Positions 1-6,320 of a stretch of 19,065 bases of DNA are shown here, in pieces; position 1 is the stretch's first letter; the number at the start of each line of letters is the position of its first letter. The translations under genes and the position numbers were made by a program. Under the pieces are notes generated by a model. The model ran no database searches and was not told the DNA's origin. It saw only the letters and a list, made by a program, of their open reading frames with translations. This DNA comes from an uncultured Clostridia bacterium (lineage in GTDB: Bacteria > Bacillota > Clostridia > UBA1381), in the NCBI GenBank assembly GCA_910585795.1, contig CAJUFV010000094.1, positions 1 through 19,065 of the forward strand. Direction: 5' to 3'.

Positions 1-26
1 AAAATTTTTTCAAAAACAGTTCCGTT

Positions 27-85
27 TTACCCCTCATATTTCTCCTATTAGTAGAGGGTAATCTATATTATATATTTTAGATTAC
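27..85. repeat. Two overlapping inverted repeats near the left end of the element
   Basis: TTACCCCTC (27-35) can pair with GAGGGTAA (54-61) with one bulged C. GTAATCTA (58-65) is a perfect inverted match to TAGATTAC (78-85). Both pairings need the GTAA at 58-61, so they exclude each other. They could be subterminal recombinase binding sites or a leader RNA switch ahead of the small gene at 202. The rest of 1-154 is AT-rich, with no ORF I would support and no convincing promoter. Confidence 0.45.
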
Positions 86-154
86 ACTTTGTCAAGAGGT
101 ACAAGTCATTTATGGATGTATTTCGGGTAGAAGCGGATATATTTATATTTGATA

Positions 155-198
155 TTGTGCCTTTTGTCGTTCACATCAACACCAAAAGGAGGACACAA
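155..198 (+). promoter_or_regulatory. Hairpin that can mask the tnpW ribosome binding site
   Basis: TTGTG plus CCTTTTG (155-166) can pair with CAAAAGG (183-189) and CACAA (194-198). The right side contains the AAGGAGG Shine-Dalgarno at 186-192 that serves the ATG at 202. Part of the Shine-Dalgarno is therefore in the stem and the remainder in a bulge. If it folds, it would lower translation of the small gene and possibly of the recombinase downstream. This is a reading of complementarity only; the fold was not computed. Confidence 0.45.
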
Positions 199-201
199 TA
201 T

Positions 202-393
202 ATGAATAAAGACTATATTTTTATGAGTAGGCGAATTGGAACTACTACATATAAAGTTAAAGTTTACTTTAACAATAACAGTACAGAAACAATGGAAGAT
301 AAAATTTTTCGGGTAATTTTAAATCACCCGTTGGCAAATGACGAAAATTGTGGTATAATGACTTCAACACCACAAATGAGCCGTTCAGCCTGA
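202..393 (+). CDS. tnpW: TnpW-like small transposon protein
   Basis: This 63-residue protein resembles the small transposon-encoded TnpW family found just before large serine recombinases in Clostridia elements. Family-like features are MSRRIGTTTYKVKVYF near the N-terminus, then ETMEDKIFRVI, a CGIM segment and an MSRSA-like end. I chose the ATG at 202 because AAAGGAGG lies 9 bases upstream; an in-frame ATG at 112 would add 30 residues that lack family features and has no good ribosome binding site. The stop at 391-393 abuts the ribosome binding site of the recombinase, so the two genes are probably translated from one message. The role of TnpW is not established; it is not a recombinase. The family assignment is from recognised sequence pattern. 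Confidence 0.8.
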   Translation: MNKDYIFMSRRIGTTTYKVKVYFNNNSTETMEDKIFRVILNHPLANDENCGIMTSTPQMSRSA

Positions 394-404
394 AAGGAGT
401 TATT

Positions 405-2267
405 ATGGTAACAAACAACAGGCAAACGGAAGCAAGGATAGCAAATTGTCTTTCAGATAATAAGATTGACGCTCTTTATGAGCGTTTATCGCGAGATGAT
501 GAATTATCCGGCGAAAGCAACAGCATTGTAAATCAAAAAATTATGCTTGAAAATTATGCTGCACAGAATGGGTTTACGAATATCCGACATTACACTGATG
601 ACGGATATTCAGGCGGTAATTTCGAGCGTCCCGCGTGGAAACAGCTTGTTGCTGATATTGAAAGCGGCAAGGTTAGAACAGTAATAGCAAAGGATATGTC
701 GCGTATCGGCAGAGATTATTTACAGACAGGATTTTATACGGAAATACTGTTCAGAGAAAACGGTGTACGGTTTATCGCTATTACAAACGGAGTTGACAGC
801 AATATTGAGGGCAGCGGCGAATTTGCTCCGTTCCTCAACATTATGAACGAATGGTATATTCGTGATTGCAGCCGCAAACAAAAGGCAGCGTTTAAGGCTC
901 GCGGTATGTCGGGAAAACACGTTTCAAATAACTGTATTTACGGTTACAAGAAAGACCCTGAAAATAAAGACCATTGGTTGATTGACGAGGAAGCGGCAGC
1001 CGTTGTACGGAGAATATTCAATCTAAGCATTGAGGGAAAAGGTCCGGGACAAATAGCCCGTATTTTGATGAATGACAAGGTTGAGCGTCCGTCCTATTAC
1101 TTCGGTACAAGAAATATAGGTATTCAAAAGAATACCTTTGACAGAAACCGTCCTTATGATTGGAACTGTACCACTGTTATGACTATGCTCGCTCGTCCTG
1201 AATATATGGGACATACAGTAAATTTCAGAAGTCATAAAGAGCATTACAAAAGTAAAAAGCAGATATGGAACTCTCCTGATGAATGGGTAATATTCGAGAA
1301 CACTCACGAAGCTATTGTTGACAAGCATACTTGGGAGCTTGTTCAAAAAGTACGGAGAACAAAACGCGTACCGAATGAGAATGATATGGCAAACCCCTTT
1401 ACAGGACTTATGTTCTGCGCTGACTGTGGGCGAAAAATGCACACTCACCGTGATAAGACGAGGACAAGTAAAACGCAAAAAGGTATTGACCCTGTAACTG
1501 GACTTTATCCTTATGAGCATTTTGAATGTGCGAATTATTTTCGTTCCTATGCCCGAAGTGAAACACAGTGTTTTAGTCATTATATAAATGTCAAAGCACT
1601 TTATAAATTAGTGTTAGACACAATAAAATTAGTGAGCGAGTATGCTATCTCAAACAAAGCTGAATTTATACAAAGGGTAAAGGAAACGTCAAGAGTAAAG
1701 CAACTCGAAGAAGCAAAGGACATTCAGAAACAGCTCAAGAGAAACAAAAGGCGATATGACGAGCTTGACGGAATAATCAAAAAGCTGTATGAGTCCTACG
1801 CTACGGGTAAAATCCCCGAACAGCGTTTTGAAATGCTTTTCAATGACTATGATAGTGAACAGAAACAACTCAAAATCACGATTGAGCAAACACAGAATGA
1901 GTTAAAGGAGTACGAGGAGGACAACGACAAAATAAATCAATTCCTTGAACTCACAAAGAAATATACAGACTTTTCCGTGTTGACACCTGTGATGATAAAT
2001 GAGTTTATTGATAAAATTATTGTTCACGCGGCTGACAAATCAAGTGGAGAGCGGACTCAAGAAATTGAGATTTACTTGAAATTTATAGGCAAGTTTGATG
2101 TTCCAATGCCCGAACCGACAACAGCAGAATTAGAGCAAGAGGAAAAAGAGCGTCAACTACGCATAAAACACCGTGAAGCGGCAAAGCGTTACAGAGAAAA
2201 TCGCAAGAAAAAACTTGCACAGCAGCAAGAGAAACAAACAGAACAAAGAGCGGAGCAATCTGCATAA
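405..2267 (+). CDS. tnpX: Large serine recombinase (TnpX/TndX-like)
   Basis: This 620-residue large serine recombinase would excise the element as a circle and insert it, using a serine nucleophile and usually a GA crossover dinucleotide in the TnpX group. The resolvase domain spans roughly residues 22-170: LYERLSRDD holds the likely catalytic Ser29, and KDMSRIGRDYL holds conserved arginines. A recombinase domain follows (IYGYKKDPE through IARILMNDKVERPSYY), then a zinc ribbon with CADC and two later cysteines (FECANY, TQCFSH), a long coiled-coil segment, and a C-terminal DUF4368-like segment (NEFIDKIIVHA, EIEIYLKFIG). The tail is highly charged. I chose the ATG at 405 because AAAGGAG ends 5 bases upstream; a longer reading from 348 overlaps tnpW and adds nothing recognisable. 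The gene looks intact and in the usual size range, so the element may still be mobile. Confidence 0.93.
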   Translation: MVTNNRQTEARIANCLSDNKIDALYERLSRDDELSGESNSIVNQKIMLENYAAQNGFTNIRHYTDDGYSGGNFERPAWKQLVADIESGKVRTVIAKDMSRIGRDYLQTGFYTEILFRENGVRFIAITNGVDSNIEGSGEFAPFLNIMNEWYIRDCSRKQKAAFKARGMSGKHVSNNCIYGYKKDPENKDHWLIDEEAAAVVRRIFNLSIEGKGPGQIARILMNDKVERPSYYFGTRNIGIQKNTFDRNRPYDWNCTTVMTMLARPEYMGHTVNFRSHKEHYKSKKQIWNSPDEWVIFENTHEAIVDKHTWELVQKVRRTKRVPNENDMANPFTGLMFCADCGRKMHTHRDKTRTSKTQKGIDPVTGLYPYEHFECANYFRSYARSETQCFSHYINVKALYKLVLDTIKLVSEYAISNKAEFIQRVKETSRVKQLEEAKDIQKQLKRNKRRYDELDGIIKKLYESYATGKIPEQRFEMLFNDYDSEQKQLKITIEQTQNELKEYEEDNDKINQFLELTKKYTDFSVLTPVMINEFIDKIIVHAADKSSGERTQEIEIYLKFIGKFDVPMPEPTTAELEQEEKERQLRIKHREAAKRYRENRKKKLAQQQEKQTEQRAEQSA

Positions 2268-2280
2268 TACAAACACATTC

Positions 2281-2320
2281 GAGCGACTTATGAACAATCA
2301 TAAGCCGCTCTTTTAATTTT
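2281..2320 (+). terminator. Intrinsic terminator after the recombinase
   Basis: GAGCGACTTATG (2281-2292) pairs with CATAAGCCGCTC (2299-2310) with one mismatch across a six-base loop. TTTTAATTTT follows. It lies 13 bases after the recombinase stop and just before parM. No clear promoter lies between it and parM, so some read-through may feed parM. Confidence 0.8.
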
Positions 2321-2340
2321 CAGAAATGGAGGATTTTATT

Positions 2341-3261
2341 ATGACAAACAACACAATAGTTATTGGCATAGACCACGGGTACGGTAATATCAAAACAGCT
2401 CACACCTGTTTCAAATCAGGCGTTGCCGCCTATGATAAAGAGCCGACATTCAAAAACAATATGCTGATATACAATGATAGATATTATATTATCGGCGAGG
2501 AACACAAGGAATTTATATCCGACAAGATGTTAGATGATGATTACTATATTCTCACTCTCGCGGCTGTCGCAAGGGAAATGAATATACGGAAAATCACGTC
2601 TGCAAGAGTTCATATTGCGGCAGGTCTGCCGCTTACTTGGGTTAGTGAGCAAAAAGACAACTTCAAACGGTATCTGTTGCAGAATGAAACGGCAGACTTC
2701 AATTTCAAAGGCACAGATTATCATATTGAATTTGTCAGTGCGGATATATTTCCGCAGGGCTTTTCTGCTGTCGCTGATAGCTTACGGGAATTTAAGGGCG
2801 TGAATATGCTTGCCGACATTGGCAACGGAACAATGAATGTTATGTATATAAATGAGTGCAAACCGTCCGAAAAGAAATGCTTTACGGAGAAGTACGGCAC
2901 AAATCAATGTATGCTTGCCGTTCGTGAAAACTTGATGAAACTGTACGGTGTCAATATTGATGAAACGGTACTTGAAAGAGTAATCAAAACAGGCACGGCA
3001 GATATAAGCGAAAGATACTTGACCGCCATTACCGAAACAGCAAGCGAATATGTAAAAGGTATATTCCGCATACTTCGTGAACACGGATATGATGATGAGC
3101 TTATGCGTCTTTATGTTGTTGGCGGCGGTGGTTGTATGATAAAGAATTTTGGTGAATATAATTCCGAGCGCGTAATCATCAATGACGATATTTGCGCTAC
3201 GGCTAAAGGTTATGAAATGCTTGCACAGCGTAAAATTCGCAGAAACGGCGGTGTGGTATGA
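2341..3261 (+). CDS. parM: ParM/StbA-like actin-family partition protein
   Basis: This 306-residue actin-like ATPase belongs to the ParM/StbA/Alp group, which forms filaments that push DNA copies apart together with a ParR adaptor. The actin-fold nucleotide motifs are in order: IGIDHGYGNIKTA near the N-terminus (phosphate 1), LADIGNGTMNVMYI near residue 160 (phosphate 2), and YVVGGGGCMIKNF near residue 265 (adenosine site). The ATG at 2341 has GGAGG eight bases upstream; an ATG at 2326 overlaps that ribosome binding site and is less likely. The stop overlaps the next start as ATGA, indicating translational coupling to a ParR-like protein. A partition pair on an integrative element with no visible replicase suggests a role in keeping the excised circle, which is an inference. 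Confidence 0.87.
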   Translation: MTNNTIVIGIDHGYGNIKTAHTCFKSGVAAYDKEPTFKNNMLIYNDRYYIIGEEHKEFISDKMLDDDYYILTLAAVAREMNIRKITSARVHIAAGLPLTWVSEQKDNFKRYLLQNETADFNFKGTDYHIEFVSADIFPQGFSAVADSLREFKGVNMLADIGNGTMNVMYINECKPSEKKCFTEKYGTNQCMLAVRENLMKLYGVNIDETVLERVIKTGTADISERYLTAITETASEYVKGIFRILREHGYDDELMRLYVVGGGGCMIKNFGEYNSERVIINDDICATAKGYEMLAQRKIRRNGGVV

Positions 3262-3644
3262 GCAGAAAGATTATAAATACAAATATCCGCTTAAATCTTG
3301 AAAATGACGCTGACCGTCAGGCTTGGGAGTATTTGCGGAGTATGGACAGAAAGAAATACAAATCATACAGCAGGGCGGTTGTGATAGCCTTAAATGAGTA
3401 TTTCAGCCGACAGGAACAGCTTATTGCAGACCCGTATCTTGAAACAAGAGAAAAGGAAGATAGGTTTTTGAAAAAGATAATAGACACAATCAAAGCAGAA
3501 TTGAAAGAATGTTCATCACTTGGAATTATCAGCGGTCTTACACAGCTATTGAACGCTAATAAGCCTAATACGGAATTAGCTGATACAACAGACAATAATG
3601 ATGAATACGCTGATACTGCTCTTGATTTTGCAGACGGTTTTTAA
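3258..3644 (+). CDS. parR: ParR-like ribbon-helix-helix DNA-binding partner of ParM
   Basis: This 128-residue protein has an N-terminus that reads as a ribbon-helix-helix fold: a short strand (NIRLNL), helix A (DRQAWEYLRSMD) and helix B (YSRAVVIALNEYF). Proteins of this type bind repeated DNA sites as dimers; ParR proteins also contact ParM through an acidic C-terminal tail. The tail here is acidic (TADTTDNNDEYADTALDFADGF region, about residues 106-128), as expected. The start overlaps the parM stop by four bases (ATGA). A cluster of TTACTG repeats directly downstream is a candidate binding site. The call rests on position and fold pattern; I do not recognise a close named relative. Confidence 0.72.
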   Translation: MSRKIINTNIRLNLENDADRQAWEYLRSMDRKKYKSYSRAVVIALNEYFSRQEQLIADPYLETREKEDRFLKKIIDTIKAELKECSSLGIISGLTQLLNANKPNTELADTTDNNDEYADTALDFADGF

Positions 3645-3645
3645 T

Positions 3646-3777
3646 TAGCAGTAAATCAAGCTAATTTACTGCTACAAAACATCATAATAACAGTAAAAAA
3701 GATAGCGGTTACTGCCATTTTCAAAAGTATTTCGGAATTGATGGCGGTTACTGCTATTTTTATTGTTTTTACTGTCA
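3646..3777. repeat. TTACTG repeat cluster, candidate parC centromere
   Basis: Six copies of TTACTG or its complement CAGTAA fall in about 130 bases. TAGCAGTAAAT (3646-3656) and ATTTACTGCTA (3664-3674) form a perfect 11-bp inverted repeat. CAGTAA recurs at 3691. A 21-bp direct repeat with two differences sits at 3701-3721 and 3740-3760, sharing the core GCGGTTACTGC. A last TTACTG lies at 3769-3774. The cluster follows a ParM/ParR-like pair, so a ParR binding region is the simplest reading; an origin or an operator for the next gene is possible. Confidence 0.6.
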
Positions 3778-3810
3778 ATTCTATATATTTTAACAGAAAG
3801 AGGGGTTAAA

Positions 3811-4011
3811 ATGACAGAGAACGAGAAAAAGCTAATACAGGAAAGACACAGACTTGAACAGGCACAAAACCGAAACCGAGAGAAAGAGCGTAAGGCTCGT
3901 ACAAGGCGGTTAATTCAAGAGGGTGCAATATTGGAAAAGACTTTACCTAATATTACAGATATTGAATTAGATAATCTGGAGGATTATCTACTAAATATTT
4001 TAAAGCGATAG
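3811..4011 (+). CDS. DUF3847-type small protein
   Basis: This 66-residue, highly charged protein is rich in Lys, Arg and Glu. The segment RKARTRRLIQEGAILEKTLPNI matches the pattern of the DUF3847 family, which commonly sits beside relaxase genes in Clostridia mobilizable elements. The N-terminal half is predicted helical (LIQERHRLEQAQNRNREKERKA), perhaps a coiled coil. The ATG at 3811 has AGAGGGG six bases upstream; an ATG at 3763 falls within the repeat cluster and is unlikely. It is followed at once by a strong terminator and then the oriT. The function of the family is unknown; an accessory mobilization role is only suggested by position. Confidence 0.75.
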   Translation: MTENEKKLIQERHRLEQAQNRNREKERKARTRRLIQEGAILEKTLPNITDIELDNLEDYLLNILKR

Positions 4012-4020
4012 CGTTATTAT

Positions 4021-4051
4021 GGGCGTTCCGATTTTCGGAACGCTCTTTTTT
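4021..4051 (+). terminator. Strong intrinsic terminator
   Basis: GGGCGTTCCG (4021-4030) pairs with CGGAACGCTC (4036-4045), including one G-T pair, across a five-base loop. A run of six T follows from 4046. It ends the parMR/DUF3847 transcript immediately before the oriT. Confidence 0.88.
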
Positions 4052-4058
4052 ATCCCGA

Positions 4059-4102
4059 AGGGCGCATTTACTCACCACTTTTCAATTCTTGAAAAGCAGT
4101 GG
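4059..4102 (-). other. oriT: oriT of MOBQ type (R1162/RSF1010-like nick region)
   Basis: Read on the minus strand, an inverted repeat (CCAC/GTGG outer, TTTTCAA/TTGAAAA inner, 4075-4102) is followed by a short spacer and GTAAATGCGCCCT (4071 down to 4059). The IncQ plasmids R1162 and RSF1010 have the same order at their origins of transfer: an inverted repeat, then a near-identical GTAAATGCGCCCT nick region. The relaxase gene 260 bases away encodes a MobA/MobL protein of the matching MOBQ type. I infer nicking of the minus strand near the GCGCCCT end; the exact phosphodiester bond cannot be set from sequence. With this polarity DUF3847, parR, parM and the recombinase would enter a recipient first and the relaxase gene last. 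Confidence 0.8.
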
Positions 4103-4105
4103 TAT

Positions 4106-4338
4106 CGCCTGCGGCGAACAGCGTCCTTGCAGGAGGCTCGTTCAATTCGTTATCACTCATTGACCGTACAGCCGAACGCAATCATAATTGATTGCCGCAT
4201 TGATTATCTCAATGCAAAATGAGCGCAGCTCATTTAATCGGCTGTGTGTGAAAACTATTCACTGAATAGTTTTCACTACTGACGCAAAGCGTCATTGCTT
4301 TTTTAGAAAAAGCAACAAAAACAGTCTGCTCGGCAGAC
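4106..4338. repeat. Array of small perfect hairpins between oriT and the relaxase gene
   Basis: At least eight short inverted repeats with loops of mostly 3 to 5 bases follow one another. They are CGCC/GGCG (4106-4116), TCCT/AGGA (4124-4134), GCAATCA/TGATTGC (4178-4195), GCATTGA/TCAATGC (4197-4215), AAATGAGC/GCTCATTT (4217-4235), GTGAAAACTATTC/GAATAGTTTTCAC (4248-4276), TGACGC/GCGTCA (4280-4294), TTGCTTTTT/AAAAAGCAA (4295-4315) and GTCTGC/GCAGAC (4324-4338). The 4012-4359 stretch holds the terminator, the oriT and this array, and no gene that I support. The hairpins may act in single-stranded DNA during transfer or in the relaxase leader RNA. Confidence 0.75.
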
Positions 4339-4359
4339 GGAAAGGAGCAATAAATCGCA

Positions 4360-6045
4360 ATGGCAATTTATCATTTTGAAGCAAAAGTTATTACACGCGG
4401 AACAGGTCGCTCGGTTGTAGCTGCCGCCGCTTATGCGTCCTGCTCGCAGATATATAACGAGTATGACGGTATTCAACACAATTATACTCGTAAGCAAGGG
4501 TGTGTTTACAGTGAAATATTTTTGCCGCCGAACGCACCGACTGAATGGCAAGACAGAGCAGAATTATGGAATGCGGTCGAAGCTTCCGAAAAGTCTAAGG
4601 ACAGCAGACTTGCAAGAGAATTGATAGTTGCCTTGCCGATTGAATTACAACTTGATGAATGGAAATCTATATTACAGAAATTCATCACAGAAAATTGTGT
4701 TGACAAGGGTATGTGTGCCGATGTCAGCATACACGATACAGACGGACACAATCCCCACGCTCATATTTTATTGACAATGCGCCCGCTTGATGATAAAGGC
4801 GAATGGCAAGCAAAAACACAAAAGGAATACCTTTGCAAACGCGGTGACGAAGAACAAGTCTTTACCGCTGATGAATTTAAGGCGGCACAGGCTAATGGTT
4901 GGGAAAAACAATATCAGTATTTCGTGGGTAAGAAAAAGGTATATATGACACCCTACGAAGCTAAATCGCAGAATTTAGAGCGAGTTTCCAAAAATCCGAA
5001 AAGTACACGATACGGCAGACAAAATCCAATATGTGCTGAATGGAACAGCGAGGAACAAATCACAATATGGCGCAAGGCTTGGGAAGATGTTATCAATCTT
5101 GAATTGGAACGGAAACAGCTTAATGAACGCGTAGACTGCCGCAGTTTCAAATCACGCGGCATAGACGAACAGCCCACAATCCACGAGGGAGTTACAGCGC
5201 GTATTATAGAAAAGCGCGGCGGTGTTTCCGAGCGTTGCGAGATAAACAGACAAATCCGAAAAGATAATGCTTTACTTCGTGAGTTGAAAAAATTAGTCGA
5301 TAGTCTTGAAAATACCATTGCCAAAATTGCTGAAAATTTAGAGAATATCCGAAACAATCTGATTACGCTGAAATATAAATTCATATTCAATAAAAAGCAG
5401 ATTAAACAGGTCGAAACGGAAAAACAGCTTATTCCGAATTTAATTAAACAATTCCGAGATTTAACAACAGAAATTGAACAGAAAACAGCGGAGTATAAGC
5501 AAACCAAAACTGAAAAGAATGCTTGCAGTCCTTTAAATATTTTCAGACAAAATCAGTTGTCAAAACAGCTTGAAGTATTATCAAAGGAAATACAAGAACT
5601 AAAATCAGATAAAGAATTTATACTGTTTGAATTAGGCTGCAAAACCGAAAATGATGTTGATACCGTAGAAGCGAATTACAAATATAACCTTGACGCTGCC
5701 GAAAAATTAAAGGCTCGGAATGCTGATTTACAATCAGAATACAAAGCAGATAAGGCAAATTATATTGAAATAAAAAACAATATTCCGTCCAAAAATATAT
5801 CAGCCGTACAAGCTGAGCGGGCAGAAATTCAAGCTGACGGAATACGGCAGACGCGCAAGGAATTGGAAAACATCTATAAAGGCAAATTTAATGATGATAT
5901 TTTTGCAGAAGTACAAAATACAGTCAACAACGATTTGGGTGAAAGCCCTTTGAAAAAATCGCTTATCAGGCAGATAGAACAAGGCAAGAAACAACAGCAA
6001 AAGTCTATCCCTAGTAAGTACAGAAATCACGAAATTGAACAATAA
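4360..6045 (+). CDS. mobA: MobA/MobL family relaxase (MOBQ)
   Basis: This 561-residue relaxase would nick the oriT and lead strand transfer when a helper conjugation system is present. The N-terminal 200 or so residues are the MobA/MobL domain: AAAAYASCSQ carries the probable nucleophile Tyr25, and HNPHAHILLTMR (His130, His133, His135) is the metal-binding histidine motif. A central region (SKNPKSTRYGRQNPICAEWN, VINLELERKQLNERVDCRS, GIDEQPTIHEG) is typical of this group. From about residue 290 to the end the protein is mostly charged coiled coil. The ATG at 4360 has AAAGGAG 12 bases upstream, slightly far, but the N-terminal MAIYHFEAKVI matches family starts. No type IV secretion genes are present, so the element is mobilizable rather than self-transmissible, as far as this window shows. 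It is equivalent in position to tnpZ of Tn4451. Confidence 0.92.
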   Translation: MAIYHFEAKVITRGTGRSVVAAAAYASCSQIYNEYDGIQHNYTRKQGCVYSEIFLPPNAPTEWQDRAELWNAVEASEKSKDSRLARELIVALPIELQLDEWKSILQKFITENCVDKGMCADVSIHDTDGHNPHAHILLTMRPLDDKGEWQAKTQKEYLCKRGDEEQVFTADEFKAAQANGWEKQYQYFVGKKKVYMTPYEAKSQNLERVSKNPKSTRYGRQNPICAEWNSEEQITIWRKAWEDVINLELERKQLNERVDCRSFKSRGIDEQPTIHEGVTARIIEKRGGVSERCEINRQIRKDNALLRELKKLVDSLENTIAKIAENLENIRNNLITLKYKFIFNKKQIKQVETEKQLIPNLIKQFRDLTTEIEQKTAEYKQTKTEKNACSPLNIFRQNQLSKQLEVLSKEIQELKSDKEFILFELGCKTENDVDTVEANYKYNLDAAEKLKARNADLQSEYKADKANYIEIKNNIPSKNISAVQAERAEIQADGIRQTRKELENIYKGKFNDDIFAEVQNTVNNDLGESPLKKSLIRQIEQGKKQQQKSIPSKYRNHEIEQ

Positions 6046-6151
6046 TAATACATAAAACTTTATTAAACAAATGAAAAAACAAGCTAATACTAATTGTGCA
6101 AAAAAGATATTTATTATATTTTTCTATACGATTTTTTGTAAAAATATACTC

Positions 6152-6180
6152 TTGATATTAAAAATAAAATGTGCTATTCT
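6152..6180 (+). promoter_or_regulatory. Sigma-A-type promoter of the ABC transporter operon
   Basis: TTGATA (6152-6157) and TATTCT (6175-6180) are separated by 17 bases, with TG one base before the -10 (TGCTATTCT). No better promoter lies between here and the start codon at 6321. It predicts a leader of about 130 bases containing a terminator. Bases 6046-6150 are very AT-rich, with no gene; they probably include the right end of the transposon. Confidence 0.65.
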
Positions 6181-6194
6181 TTTATCAAGATAGT

Positions 6195-6286
6195 TTAAAA
6201 GAGCTCTAAACATCTGAAAATTATAAAATGTCTTTTAAGCAAAGGCGCTTACTTACCTTAGGGTAAATAAGCGCTTTTTGAGTTTT
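6195..6286 (+). terminator. Leader terminator / possible attenuator upstream of the binding-protein gene
   Basis: GCGCTTACTTACC (6245-6257) pairs with GGTAAATAAGCGC (6262-6274) with one mismatch, followed by TTTTTGAGTTTTTT. It lies downstream of the promoter at 6152-6180 and ends 35 bases before the start codon, so full-length transcripts must pass it. Upstream, TTAAAAGA (6195-6202) pairs perfectly with TCTTTTAA (6231-6238). An alternative pairing of AAAAGAGCT (6197-6205) with AGCGCTTTT (6270-6278), one mismatch, would break the terminator. It does not match a T-box or any riboswitch I recognise. It may instead simply terminate incoming transcription if the promoter call is wrong. Confidence 0.6.
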
Positions 6287-6320
6287 TTAGACAAAAATTT
6301 AAATCAGGAGATGATTAGAT

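Larger units (their letters stand above)
1..6110 (+). mobile_element. Tn4451/TnpX-type mobilizable transposon (ends approximate)
   Basis: About 6 kb of co-directional genes form a recognisable mobilizable transposon: a TnpW-like gene, a large serine recombinase, ParM/ParR-like genes, a DUF3847-type gene, an oriT and a MobA/MobL relaxase. Tn4451 from Clostridium perfringens is of similar size, with tnpX near one end and the mobilization gene tnpZ near the other, so the layout fits. No resistance or other cargo gene and no replication initiator are visible. Chromosomal-type metabolic genes begin at 6321, so the right end probably lies between 6046 and about 6150; the left end lies at or before the start of the window. 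I could not identify the GA dinucleotide crossover sites or matching terminal repeats with confidence, so the boundaries are estimates. Confidence 0.75.

Noticed and set aside
112..201. N-terminal extension of the tnpW reading frame from an ATG at 112
   Set aside because: No ribosome binding site ahead of 112, and the extra residues lie in the leader with the hairpin; the ATG at 202 has a strong AAAGGAGG.
348..404. Earlier start for the recombinase at 348
   Set aside because: It overlaps tnpW in another frame and lacks a ribosome binding site; the ATG at 405 has AAAGGAG at proper spacing.
1023..1580. 185-residue antisense frame inside the recombinase gene
   Set aside because: Shadow of a confident gene with no family motif of its own.
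3701..3760. Two 21-bp direct repeats as a CRISPR-like array
   Set aside because: Only two units, 39 bases apart start to start, with an 18-base gap and no cas genes; they belong to the TTACTG cluster after parR.
4019..4222. 67-residue reading frame on the + strand
   Set aside because: It runs through the terminator, the oriT and several hairpins, has no ribosome binding site and no recognisable protein feature; the DNA signals explain the sequence better.
4953..5507. 184-residue antisense frame inside the relaxase gene
   Set aside because: It is opposite a well-supported coding region, has no ribosome binding site and reads as a shadow of its codon pattern.
6181..6290. T-box leader for the amino-acid importer
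   Set aside because: The conserved T-box antiterminator sequence and the specifier stem are absent and the leader is too short.
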